NCBI RefSeq assembly: GCF_963576615.1
Contig: NC_088715.1
Coordinates: forward strand, 50,074,007-50,138,006
DNA from: Watersipora subatra
Lineage: Eukaryota; Bryozoa; Gymnolaemata; Cheilostomatida; Watersiporidae
Length of the DNA: 64,000 bases
Direction of reading: 5' to 3'
The notes under the pieces were generated by a model. The model did not search any database, had not been told where the DNA came from, and was given only the letters and a program-made list of their open reading frames with translations. The translations under genes were made by a program, and so were the position numbers. Below are positions 47,299 through 58,025 of this stretch, in pieces. The number at the start of each line of letters is the position of its first letter. Position 1 is the first letter of the stretch.

Positions 47299-47776
47299 TT
47301 TGATCTAATTTGGCAAAACCTATTATCTCATCAAATTTTCTCTATTTTCACAGCTTGCTAAAATTGATTATAACTTTTTCGCTTATCGCTAAAGATTCTA
47401 CCTCTAGCTAGCTGACAATTACCCAGACAAAGTTTGACCGGCTTTATCTCATTGCCCTGTCCGCTACTCCATTGTGAGTTGTTATGCCTGCTAATATTTC
47501 CACACCATTGTTAAATAATACTCTGGCAAAAGGCATTATCAGCTGGTAATAGGTTTTGCCTGCACATTTTAAAAACAATAAGCATTGCTTCGTGCAGAGC
47601 AATATCTTCGATTGTTACAATCTTTCTGATAAACTTAGCAATTGAATTTTCAGCTGGTGCCAGCCAGATGGTGCCATATTTACTTATATCTGCAGCTGGT
47701 GCCATCCAGCTGCAGACATAAGTAAAGCTATTTACACTCAGTTTGTCATTACATCTTGACATAAGCTCGAAGCGCC

Positions 47777-48037
47777 ATGTCTTCACCTTGCCCTACTCAT
47801 AAGTCCAAACGTAGGCGCTCTCTAGAGGACAAACTAAAGCATGAAGTGGAGAAGCACAAAATGAGATTTCCATGCAGCTGCCCTAGGTGCTGTAGTGAAA
47901 GAGTAGATTCTAGATCAAGAGTGAAAATCTATACAGATTTTTGGAAGCTCGGCTACTTAGAGAGAAAAAACTTCATACATTATAGTGTAGAAAGACTGGA
48001 GGCTAATACTAAAACACTATCATCAAGGAATCGGTCG
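47777..48037 (+). CDS. Exon 1 of the putative transposase
   Basis: MSSPCPTHKSKRRRSLEDKL, then FPCSCPRCCSERVDSRSR and YTDFWKLGYLERKNFIHYSV. Highly basic, suggesting DNA binding or nuclear import. Reading past the donor gives only 8 more residues. Confidence 0.7.
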
Positions 48038-49731
48038 GTGAGTTCAGAAACTTTTCACTTTTAAAAAGATAGTATTAATAGTGTAAATATTCTATATTTT
48101 GCAACGAAACTGCACAGGCTTGTGTCCAGTGTTAAAGCGGTGAAAAATAGTGAGAAGGAAACATGTAACAGTCTTCAACATTTTGCTGCGAGTCCTAGTG
48201 TTTTAGCGATTGCAAGCGTTTTACTTAACTGGAGATTGTTCAGTTGTGACATTATATACTGTCTTTTAGCAATAGTTTTTCTTTTGATGGTTTGTTTTGT
48301 TGTCAGGCATATTACATCTACCATTTCGCTGATAAAAAGGGATGTCAGCAAATTGTCTGTAAAGAGTTCTATCTTGCAACGATTCGATACAGCAAAACTT
48401 CTAGTGTAGTGTCTTATGCTAAAGCCGGAGCAACATCTAGCGTCTCATCTCTCCCAGATTCTCGAGGAGGGAGGCGACATGGAGCTGACGAAGATCTACA
48501 TCAAGTGATTGACAATCACATAAAAAGCTACAACCCGTGCATATCTCACTACAGGAGGGAGCATGCCCCACATCGGCTCTATCTTCCCCACGAAATTCCT
48601 ATTAGAGATATGCACTCAGATTATAACTCAAAGCACCAAGACCGGCTCATCCATTATTCGACATACCAGTGGCGCATACAAGCTCTTAACATCAGCTTCA
48701 GCAAACTGGGAAAAAAGCAGTGCAAGCAGTGTGCTAAACTAGACAATATGCCACATGAGAAAGAAAATGATATCTGTGTTGACTCTTGTACCACATGCCG
48801 CAAAAAGGAGGATCATCTTGCTCGTGCTCGGGAAGCGAAACATGAATACGAAATTGATGGCAGCGCAGTAGAATCTACAAAAATAGTTCGATCGATTGAT
48901 TTGCAGAAAGTTATAATGCTTCCTCGACTGCCGGGATTTAAGTCAACATACTTCACTAGACGTTTAGTCACCTTCCATCATACTTTCGCACCGATTGGCA
49001 AATACACCACGACTATGAAGCCCATTTCTGTGATGTGTTACGAGGCTATATCCGGAAGAAATTGTGAGGATATCGCATCCGCTGTAATATCCGCTGTGCA
49101 CCAAGACCGTGATCAGCAAGAATTGATCTACTTCATGGACAATTGCTGCGGCCAAAATAAAAACTACACACTGTTCACGTCATTGATCAAGCTGGTGAAC
49201 AGTCAGAATATTTCTGCACAGACAATAACTCTAAAATATTTAGAAGCTGGCCATACATTTATGTCTGCTGACAGTTGCCACGCTCGAATAAAACGCCAAA
49301 TGAAAAAAAAGGTTAATGTTTGTGACATGGATAATTTTATAAATTGCGTGGAAGCCGCTGGGTGCAAAGTAATTAGAATGGCAGCTACTGATTTCAAAAA
49401 GCACCAGGGACATCAAAGCACCGTCAAACTCCGGCAGCAAAACCGCCCCATGGTAGCTGAGATTCGACAACTACAGATTCCCCGACGTAGCATAATTTTG
49501 TACTACAAGAAGCTGCATGCAGACAACGAATGGTCTGACTTTGACTACCTGAAGACAAAGTACGATATAGCAACCACGGTGGACAGCAACCTGACTCCTA
49601 GAGGTGTCTCACAGTCTAACAAGACTGACATCATAACTAATCTCTGTAAATACATGCCGAGCTTTCGCCAAACTTTCTGGACAACTATCCCCACAAGCGG
49701 TGCCGCGGATTTAATTGATAATCTCGATTAA
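47777..49731 (+). CDS. Putative transposase, DUF7869-like, two exons
   Basis: Exon 1 is 47777-48037 (ATG at 47777; donor GTGAGT at 48038, phase 0). Exon 2 is 48307-49731 (acceptor TTGTTGTCAG; TAA at 49729-49731). Together 1686 nt, 561 residues, without stops. The N-terminus is basic with the Cys cluster CSCPRCCSER, then FYLATIRYSK. The middle holds SFSKLGKKQCKQCAKL and CVDSCTTC, a probable zinc module. The C-terminal core has YFMDNCCGQNKNYTLF followed by KYLEAGHTFMSADSCHARIK, the D-N-x-x-x-Q-N-K-N / G-H-T-x-x-x-x-D pattern that I associate with uncharacterised animal proteins of the DUF7869 type. The Asp and His/Asp residues could form an RNase-H-like catalytic site. The position inside long TIRs makes a transposase likely. 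I considered Sola-like superfamilies but cannot confirm. Confidence 0.72.
48307..49731 (+). CDS. Exon 2 of the putative transposase
   Basis: In phase with exon 1 it begins AYYIYHFADKKGCQQIVCKE. 475 residues long; contains both Cys clusters and the DNCCGQNKN/GHTFMSAD core. The intron is 269 bp. Confidence 0.78.
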   Translation, partial: AYYIYHFADKKGCQQIVCKEFYLATIRYSKTSSVVSYAKAGATSSVSSLPDSRGGRRHGADEDLHQVIDNHIKSYNPCISHYRREHAPHRLYLPHEIPIRDMHSDYNSKHQDRLIHYSTYQWRIQALNISFSKLGKKQCKQCAKLDNMPHEKENDICVDSCTTCRKKEDHLARAREAKHEYEIDGSAVESTKIVRSIDLQKVIMLPRLPGFKSTYFTRRLVTFHHTFAPIGKYTTTMKPISVMCYEAISGRNCEDIASAVISAVHQDRDQQELIYFMDNCCGQNKNYTLFTSLIKLVNSQNISAQTITLKYLEAGHTFMSADSCHARIKRQMKKKVNVCDMDNFINCVEAAGCKVIRMAATDFKKHQGHQSTVKLRQQNRPMVAEIRQLQIPRRSIILYYKKLHADNEWSDFDYLKTKYDIATTVDSNLTPRGVSQSNKTDIITNLCKYMPSFRQTFWTTIPTSGAADLIDNLD

Positions 49732-50307
49732 TTTTGCCTGAACATGATGTAGAACTGTAATATTCTTTTAACCATATATTTTTTCCGCGTGTGTCAAACT
49801 TACTCTATTTTTCTTCTTTTATTGTAATCTTAATCGGTGGAAGGATATTAAAACTTGTTAAAATTAAATACATAACTCTCTAAACAGCTTTCCAGAAACA
49901 AAAATTTCATATCATCTAGCATTGATAAACAGCAAAGTTTGATGTTTTATCAGCCATAGCAATGACAGTAGCTTCTTCTACATTACCTTGCACAAAGCAC
50001 TGCTAACTGTCTTCAAAATGTGCAGGCAAAACCTATTACCAGCTGATAATGCCTTTTGCCAGAGTGATATTTAACAATGGTGTGGAAATATTAGCAGGCA
50101 TAACAACTCACAATGGATTAGCGGACAGGGCAATGAGATAAAGCTGGTCGAACTTTGTCTGGGTAATTGTCAGCTAGCTAGAGGTAGAATCTTTAGCAAT
50201 AAACGAAAAAATTATAATCAATGTTAACAGGCTGTGAAAATATAGCAAAATTGATGAGATAATAGGTTTTTCCAAATCAGGGCAAAAATTGTAATTATTA
50301 TTATAGG

Positions 50308-50391
50308 GAAAAGTAAACATTTCCATAATATCTTTAGCAATCCCTGAAATGTACCCCCCAATAATTCGATTCGTACCCCTGGGGGGATACA
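50308..50391 (+). repeat. 84-bp direct repeat, right copy
   Basis: Identical to 47215-47298 at an offset of 3093 bp; see the left copy. Confidence 0.92.
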
Positions 50392-50421
50392 AATCGAGTT
50401 ATTGGGGGGTGCATTTCAGGG
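50342..50421. repeat. 80-bp palindromic mini-element
   Basis: CCCTGAAATGTACCCCCCAA at the left pairs with TTGGGGGGTGCATTTCAGGG at the right; the inner part GTACCCC/GGGGATAC also pairs. It is followed by an hAT-end-like GGAACCCCAGGAATTCCTAACC (50420-50445) and its mirrored copy up to about 50477. Confidence 0.85.
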
Positions 50422-50459
50422 AACCCCAGGAATTCCTAACCTTGGGTACATGTACCCAA

Positions 50460-51540
50460 GGTTATAGGAACCCCTGCTTTATAATGATTCAACTCAGTAC
50501 CTGTACAAAACCAAATATCACCCATCGCATTGTTAACAGTTTCATCCAAAATTTTGCTGCCATAAATTTAAGAAGTTACGCTATCTTTGTGCTAAAAACA
50601 AACACGTTGCATAATCTTTTATTTACTCAAAAAACACATGATGATATCGGGAATTTGATTTGTTTTTCTTTTCAGCTTAAGATGAATGAAAACATTGTAA
50701 ACAGTGCCAAAAGTATTTTTGCTAGTGTAATATTTTAACACTACAACAATGACATTCGTTGGCTACTTCATTTTTATAATAGACATTATATGTCTGCATC
50801 TTTGCCTCAATGCAAAACCTAAAACGTTTTTTTTTAGTTAGCTATGGTTAGTTTCACTAAACTACAAAAATACTAAACATACAATTTGTTTTTTAAGTGC
50901 CTTGATTCTTGTGCAGAACTTTTTGCTGATTCTAAAAAATGCTGAATTGAAGTTATTTGACAGAAACTGCTTTTCAAACATATGTTTTAAGTATGTTGCT
51001 GCCAAAAAATTGTAGACATGATTAAATTTCACCCAAAAAACCAATAAAATTCTAAGTAAATAATAAATATTTGCTATTCAAATACTCAATAGAATGAGAT
51101 AATTAGTTTGTAGTTAAATTAACAATTTTTGGTTATTGTTATTTTGATATATGGTCATAGGTTTAGCTTGGTAAAAACTGATAGATGATTGATTTTGTTT
51201 AGGAGAATTAATAAAGGGAGGATATTCCTTTCTCCTAGGAAAGTCCCTTCTGTTGAAAGTTGTTTTGAATATAACTACTTTTTACGTTCAGCTTGACCAA
51301 TGTATTTTACACAAAATGTCTTTAAATAACAAATTTTATTTGCATCATGCTCGGCAAACTATTTCTGAAAAAGAAACTTTAATAAGTATGTTTATTTTCA
51401 TGTCAATGTTTGCCATAAATGCTGAAAAAAGTGTTGTTAGTTAAATGTAGATCCAGTGAAGTGTAGTAGTTATTAGTATATAGTTTGTCCATCTTAATCT
51501 GAGTCAAAGATAAGTTTGACCAAGTTGCAACTTGGGTGAA
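50460..51540 (-). repeat. Right-arm copy of 36.6-37.6 kb
   Basis: Reverse complement shares CAACGTGTTTGTTTTTAGCA with GATAGCGTAACTTCTTAAAT, GTTTTCATTCATCTTAAG and CCTAGGAGAAAGGAATATCC with the left arm. No gene; the frames over it are short and not conserved. Confidence 0.7.
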
Positions 51541-51544
51541 TTTT

Positions 51545-51697
51545 TTACATATAAGATTGTTACATATTAGATTATTACATATAAGATTATTACATATTAG
51601 AGTATTACATATAAGATTATTACACATAAGATTATTACATATAAGATTATTACATATTAGATTATTACATATAAGAATATTACATATAAGATTATTG
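51545..51697 (-). repeat. 15-bp tandem array, right arm, about 10 units
   Basis: ATTACATATAAGATT / ATTACATATTAGATT units, the reverse complement of the 36.15-36.58 kb array. The open LICNN frame is a repeat artefact. 51.7-52.1 kb holds nothing recognisable. Confidence 0.9.
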
Positions 51698-52079
51698 ACA
51701 AGCAAATAACTGACTCATAAAAGTAAAATTATCAGCCCATTACAGCTCAGTATTTTTATAGCAGGAAATCTACATACTCTAGAGTAACACAAATATAGCT
51801 GATCTGCTGTATTTGCATGTTATTGCTTATTATTTGCATGTTTTTTAAAGTATTAGTAATAATAATAGTTTGATCTTTTTATTTGGAGTAAGGAACCGCA
51901 GGAATGAGTTTCATTTTATACAATACTAGTAAATTTCCCGTGTTACACAGACAATACCAAAGTTTTCACATTGGAAATTGTTTTTAATTATTGTAAACAC
52001 AAATAACATTCTAAATTTTCCATTAAGGTATCTGTTTATTTCTGTGTCTCTGGCCAATATATAATTTAAATATTTGAAA

Positions 52080-52860
52080 ACTGTATCCATAGCTAAACCA
52101 ATTGTTAAAAATCATTTCTTACTCTTTATGCTACATATACTATCGAGATTTAAAACAGCTTATAAACAGTTAGAAGTTATGTAGTTGCCATTGGCAACAT
52201 TATTTCACCCAATGAGGTGAAGTTACTTAAATTTAGTCGACACATTAAATTTTTACTATATTAAGGGTCATCTTCATCCATCTCAAGCTAGTGTTAGAGA
52301 AAAGGTTGCATGCTACAAGAATCAAATCTATGCATTTGACGGATGCACAGATGTAAACCAAGCGCACCAAATTAGGCAACTCATCAATCTTCTCAGCTTT
52401 GAGATAATTGTGCAAATTATTGTGCAATCATAATTTTACAGGCAACAATGGTCTTTTAGAGTGAAAATAGTAACCAATCATGTTTTTGCAAGCAATGTAA
52501 GAGTGCGTCTTTAAAGATTGACAGGTTTAATGAGTATGTCAAAAACTATTCAATAGTATCACAAGTAGGCCATGTAGTGGAGTAGATAACGCGATTTTCC
52601 GATTTTCGCGATGTGTTTCCAAGGATTATCAGTTCAGTTTTTCCGAAGCAGGCTTTTTGTTTCTAGATTGTAATTGCTGTAACTGGACATATGACAAACC
52701 AACAAACACCTGGATTTATATAAATAGATAAACATGGTAATATTCATGGCCTGTTTGAACTATGCTTATGAGCCGTAAATATATTACAGGGTACTATTTG
52801 AGCAACAACCTTTAATTACAACGGCTGAAACTCTTACCAACTAGTTAATATTTGTAACAA
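52080..52860 (-). repeat. Single right-arm copy of the 860-bp module
   Basis: Reverse complement of the left module: AACCAATTGTTAAAAATCAT, GGCCATGTAGTG, AACATGGTAATATTCATGG. Only one copy exists here, against two in the left arm. Confidence 0.65.
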
Positions 52861-53037
52861 AATTTTATTAAACAAATCTGCTTCACAAGTAGTTAGATAA
52901 CCAGAGCTCAACTACAACAATATATTTTTATCAGATTAGAGCACATTTGTATTGTAAATGGAACAATATATTTGTAGAAGTTCAGCTGTTTTCATAAAAA
53001 AATAAACGTTACTGACTATAAACGGGAAACACTAGAC

Positions 53038-53511
53038 CAGGGGTTCCCAATCAGGAAGAAATTCTCTCCTAGGAAGAATTTTGAAAATAAAGGGGGAAAT
53101 AGAGAGGTATCTGATTTGATAAATTTTTAGATTATGTCCTGCAGTGTCATGTGAGTTTGGGTTTCATCATTTAACATTTTGGTTTTAACTATAACACTAA
53201 TTGCTAGTAAAGAGCTACTAGTCAGAACCCAGATATATGTGAACACATCTATCCAGATTTTGATTGGATAGTAGGTTAATCTAATCATAAAACAAATCAA
53301 CACCATTTTGAAGGCCATGTATAGTTGTGTGTTGTATGTGTGCTGAATAAAAATTTATATTATGCTGTTATACAGTAAGTTTAGATACGTACAATAAAAT
53401 GGGATTATAAAATGTACCGGTTGTTTTTAGTCATGTGAGTTGAAAGTGCCGGGACAACCAAACTTAGTAAAAGGCATAAGGGAAGTGAATGAAAAAGGTT
53501 GGCAACCACTG
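53038..53511. mobile_element. Non-autonomous hAT MITE inserted into the 39-bp minisatellite
   Basis: The left end CAGGGGTTCCCAATC and the reverse of the right end (CAGTGGTTGCCAACC) are inverted repeats, with CACTAGAC (53030-53037) and CACTCGAC (53512-53519) as the 8-bp target duplication (7 of 8 match). The target is minisatellite sequence (ACACTAGACACACCATAG). 474 bp, no transposase. The left-arm array has no such insertion. Confidence 0.78.
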
Positions 53512-54362
53512 CACTCGACACACCATAGACTACTTGAGATTAACATACAACACCAGACACACTGTGGACTACTTGAGACTAATGTGAAACACTTGACACA
53601 CTATATATTACTTGGGAGTAGCATGGAACACTAGACACACCATAGACTACTTGAAAGTAACTTGAAACACTAGACATGCCATAGACTACTTGAGAGTAAC
53701 TTGAAATACTAAACACACCATAAACTACTTGAGAATAACTTGAAACACTAGACACACCATAGACTACTTGAGAGTAACATGAAACCCTAGACACACCATA
53801 GACTACTTGATAGTTACGTAAAACACTAGACACACCATAGACTACTTGAAAGTAATGTGAAACACTAAACACGCTATAAACTACTTGAGAGTAACTTGAA
53901 ACACTAGACACACCATAGACTACTTGAGAGTAACATGAAACCCTAGACACACCATAGACTACTTGATAGTTACGTAAAACACTAGACACACCATAGACTA
54001 CTTGAAAGTAATGTGAAACACTAAACACGCTATAAACTACTTGAGAGTAACTTGAAACACTAGACACACCATAGACTACTTGAGAGTAACATGAAACCCT
54101 AGACACACCATAGACTACTTGATAGTTACGTAAAACACTAGACACACCATAGACTACTTGAAAGTAATGTGAAACACTAAACACGCTATAAACTACTTGA
54201 GAGTAACTTGAAACACTAGACACACCATAGACTACTTGAGAGTAACATGAAACCCTAGACACACCATAGACTACTTGATAGTTACGTAAAACACTAGACA
54301 CACCATAGACTACTTGAAAGTAATGTGAAACACTAAACACACTATAGACTATTTGAGAGTAA
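53512..54362 (-). repeat. 39-bp minisatellite with 156-bp higher-order repeat
   Basis: Inverted partner of the 31.5-kb array. From about 53740 to 54340 four 39-bp variants repeat as a block of 156 bp, four times and almost unchanged (landmark TTGATAGTTACGTAAAACAC, recurring every 156 bp). A 253-codon open frame crosses it only because the periods are multiples of 3. Confidence 0.92.
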
Positions 54363-56600
54363 CTTGAAATACCACAACTATACTGTAGTTGGACTCAAAG
54401 CTAGAGTCTGTAAAAAAGTTTTGTTCAGGATATGCACTACCATCACATCTTATTATAAGGTCCCTTTCTTAAATAGGGATACCTTAGCTGGCATTGACAC
54501 CAAGATATCTTGATTATACATGGCAGGAACAAATTAATTATTAGTAACCAACCCAGTGGCAGGCCCGTGCGTACGCCATGAGTGGTCAGAAGGTGTAGTT
54601 ATTACATGCACAACTATTCTTATGTATAGAAAGTGGTTCAGTTATGTAGATGGTAACCAGCTTGGCTGGGAGCCTAAAACCTAGCGCTGTGAAATATTTT
54701 TTTTTATTGATCTGACGCGCCTTTGTAGGAACGGAAACCGCTCTGATTCTATTAAATATTAGGTTAATTTGTTAAACTGCTTTTTTCCTTGCCTTCTCAC
54801 ACTTAAGCGAAATCGTTTCTTCATTTCTATTCCAAGAACATCGCAATATTGCATTTCCCCTTCCAAGAATATTTACAGAGTAAATTAAACTCCAGTTTTT
54901 GTCACCAGTTTCATGTGCTCCTAAGAGATTTTGAGAATGCATATGTGCATGTGTAGGTACTCATTGAAAGTTGCCTTCTTTTGGAATCGCTAAAGTTTTT
55001 TGTTTTGAGCAGCAATGATTTTATTGGAAGACAGGAATTTCTAAATACATGTAAATATCCTGTAAATACATCATGCCATATATATAGGAACTGACCATTG
55101 GGGAACAATATATATTAAATTCATTATAGGGTTTTGCTGACCAGCTTTTGAACAACATATTAAATTTTATTTATTTTATTTCAAAAAACAATAATAAAAC
55201 AATACATAGACCACACCTTTGTATGGGTCGCAAAACTCAGAACGGTGATTTTTAACACGGCAACAACTTTGCTAGTTAAAACGGAGCAGTGCCGTTAGAC
55301 ATTGCTCCGTATTCACCGACGCTTTTTAACCCAGTACCTAACGGAACAGTACTGTTAGACATTGTTTCATTTTTTCTTTCACCGCTAAAGGAGCACTAAC
55401 CAGAGATTCCAGTTGATGCACCCTAGCGGTGAAAGAAAAACCACAGAATAGCCGCACCCTTATATAAGCCGCATGGCTCAGAACATCAGAAAAAAGTATC
55501 GGCTAATAGTCCGAAAAGTACGGTATATATACATGTACAAGTAGATGTTGAATTATTTTTTGTGCTTGTTCACTCACACTTGAGCTTAATTGCGTCTATA
55601 TTTTTAATCAAAAGTATATTGCAATATGAATTTTCCCGTGCAAGAATATCTATCGAGTAAATTAAATTCAAGTGTTTGTCTCTAGTATCATGTGCTACTG
55701 AGAGCTTTTGAAAATGCATAATTATGTGCATATTTAGGTACTTATATAAAGTTATTTTTTCTTGGAATAGCTAAAGCTTGCTTAGAGCAGCATTAAATTT
55801 ATTGGAAGACATGAGAATTCCTAAATACATTTACATATTCTATAAAGGCAAATTACCTCCATATAGATAGGAACTGACCTTTGGCAAACAATATACGTTA
55901 AATTCATAAGAGGGTTTTGCTCACCAGCGACTATAAAATACTGTCTAGTGAGTTTGTCTATGGTTGTGGGTGCAACTCCATCTAAAATTCTGTTTACAAT
56001 GTTTGTTTGTGTGATATTGTAGAGTTGTCTGTTCATTTCTAGTCTCAGCAACTGAAATAGTAGTATAATAAGCACATTGTCTTTGCTAAAATAATTGCAT
56101 ATTTTGATAACACAGGTTATAAAAGAAAAAACTTAGGATAAATATAATTATATATAAAAGAATAATCAATATAACGTTCGAATATTCTCTTACCTTTGAG
56201 GAATTTACAGGTTTTTATTATTGCTGAAAGTCGTTAATAATCTGAATAGTCAATGAGACTGAGTAAGGTTAGTAGATACAAGCAATTTATTTTTATTTCA
56301 TTCAGCAATAAATTCAAACTTACTGTTATGATAACAAAACTACTATTACTTAGTCATAAATAGTAGGCAACTCCCATAAACAATGGGACTTGACAGGGGA
56401 ATTATTTCCATAGTACCAACAAGACTGAATTGTCTCATTAGTAAAGGAAGAACAAAAGCAGTCAAAGGTCAGCTGCTGTTCCTGTAACCATCGGTGACAC
56501 TTTTAGGAAGGAAACCCATTATATTGTTTACAGAACTGTTTTTATATATTAACTTATACACCGAGTTGCAAAGCAAATTCTTTTAATATTCATTTTTTGT
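54363..56600 (-). repeat. Right-arm copy of 29.0-31.5 kb with a local duplication
   Basis: Shares GACTCAAAGCTAG, GGCTGGGAGCCTAAAACCTA and AAGCGAAATCGTTTCTTC (reverse complement) with the left arm. The block 54780-55150 is repeated in diverged form at 55550-55930 (TCATGTGCTMCTRAGAG; GGAACTGACC). A minus-strand frame at 55821-56075 contains the MNRQLYNITQTNIVNRILDG stretch seen in the other units. Confidence 0.65.
55170..55530. mobile_element. Insertion carrying the CCGAAAAGTACGGTA repeat
   Basis: The left-arm counterpart (30.70 kb) lacks this block. It contains two CGGARCAGTRCYGTTAGACATTG modules (55286 and 55341) and ends GCCGCATGGCTCAGAACATC ... GTCCGAAAAGTACGGTATATA. The second half matches 11.20-11.33 kb. 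No open frame; a non-autonomous element of unknown family. Confidence 0.5.
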
Positions 56601-56654
56601 TTATTATCATATATATTATATATATATAATATATAAATATATATAATATATAAA

Positions 56655-57492
56655 AAAAATGGTTTCCTCACCCCGGATACCCCGTATGGGTGGTAAATTC
56701 TGCTTTAACTCGGGTCTCCTACCAGAGACCTGGGAGTTTGAGCACTCGCCTCAAGATCTTAGCTGTTCCCAATAACGCACTTTTCTGCAACTCACCTGAG
56801 TTGATTGCTGTTGGTATTTGGGCAAGCCACATTTTATGCGCCGGTGTTATTGCGCCCAGTGCTCCAATGACTACTGGGATTACAGTTGTTCTTACATTCC
56901 AGCATTTTTCAATTTCTTCTCCAAGAGGGAGATATTTCTCTACCTTTTCTTTTTCTTTGCTGGCTATATTGTAGTCATTGGGCACTGCTATATCTATTAT
57001 AGTAGCCCTCTTGTTCTCCTTGTGTACCACCACTATATCTGGTTGGTTTGCTAGGACATGCTTGTCAGTTTGGATGTAGAAGTTCGAGAGGATCTTAGCC
57101 CGGTCATTTTCATTGACCTTACCAGGAGCTTCCCACCAGTGTTGTTGTTTATTAAGGCCATACTCATCACATAGACTTCTATACACAACACCTGCGACAT
57201 GATTATGCCGCTCAGTGTATGCGTTCCCTGCTAGCTGCTTGCATCCACTGATGATGTGTTGGATGGTCTCAGGTGCATCTTTGCACAGTCTGCATCTAGT
57301 ATCGTCTCTAGTGTGATAGATTTTCGTTTGAAGTTGCCTTGTTGGGAGCACTTGCTCCTGGGCTGCCGTGATTAGCGACTCTGTATTGGCCGTTAGGTTT
57401 CCTTTATTCAGCCACATATATGTCTGGTGAAGATCGCCAACCTTAGATATTTGTTGGTGGTAAGCACCATGAAGAGGTTTCGTTTCGAGGTT

Positions 57493-57500
<8 letters not shown>
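56655..57500 (-). pseudogene. RLE-type LINE 3' fragment inserted in a TA repeat (right arm only)
   Basis: The minus-strand frame is open from the TA tract near 57497 to TAG at 56719. It reads [40 protein letters not shown], the knuckle [36 protein letters not shown] (PD...D endonuclease core) and [10 protein letters not shown], ending LPGLW. The 3' UTR is shared with the 14.6-15.4 kb copy. The block is bounded by TA runs on both sides (56608-56655; 57497-57533); the left-arm partner has only a TA run (29033-29056). It lacks the reverse transcriptase, so it is a truncated insertion although the remaining frame is intact. Confidence 0.85.
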
Positions 57501-57535
<35 letters not shown>

Positions 57536-57843
57536 CCATACATGTAAAATATAGACGGTTTGATATTATACTAATATGCATTGGCTGTTTGTTAACGCCA
57601 CGATTTGGCTGTTATGGTGCTGCCAATAATGTCATAGCTACTAGTTTTAGTAAATAGGTCAAGGTCATTCCGCTGCTATGCTTGGCAGTTAGAGATAGGA
57701 GTAAGTTACATACTGACTAATTTCTTCTCTGTTACTACTAAAGTGAAGAAGTTACTACTAAGTGTTACTACTTACTACTACAAATGAAGCAAATAAGACT
57801 CGTCTATCTCCTCTCTATTATCTCCTTTATGAGGAATATTCTT

Positions 57844-58025
57844 TCATTTATTTGTAGAATTCTTTTTGAAAAGCTCGGACAAGCAGTGTTCATAAATAGA
57901 GAGAAAATATAAGTTCTATAAGCCGTAAACTGTGAGAAATGGCAACAGGGCTGTCCACGAGTTTGATATCACGAGTTGTAGATAGCTTTGTCAGGTTCAG
58001 ATCGGTTTTTTGAGTAGTAAATAAC
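57844..58025 (-). pseudogene. Decayed Gal3ST terminal exon (right arm partner of 28.57 kb)
   Basis: Nearly identical to 28567-28750 in reverse complement, including the same one-base insertion after TACTACTC and the same TGA end. The shared frameshift shows that decay preceded the inverted duplication. It also has a small deletion and several substitutions of its own. Confidence 0.8.

Larger units (their letters stand above)
47299..50307 (+). mobile_element. TIR DNA transposon of about 3 kb with an intact two-exon gene; superfamily unassigned
   Basis: Terminal inverted repeats of about 300 bp (about 47308-47610 and the reverse of about 49985-50290) share AACCTATTATCTCATCAA, TTTTCACAG, GATTCTACCTCTAGCTAGCT and AATTACCCAGACAAAGTTTG, then TATTTCCACACCATTGTTAAA and GGTAATAGGTTTTGCCTGCA. 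The element encodes a single 561-residue protein. The right-arm location has no counterpart insertion at 37.62 kb in the left arm, so it arrived after the duplication. The long TIRs and intact gene suggest recent activity. The 84-bp flanking direct repeat is far longer than any normal target duplication. Confidence 0.82.

Noticed and set aside
53579..54340. 253-codon open frame with repeating YSQVVYGVS
   Set aside because: 39-bp and 156-bp periods keep any frame open; it is minisatellite sequence, and the mirrored array differs in length and order.
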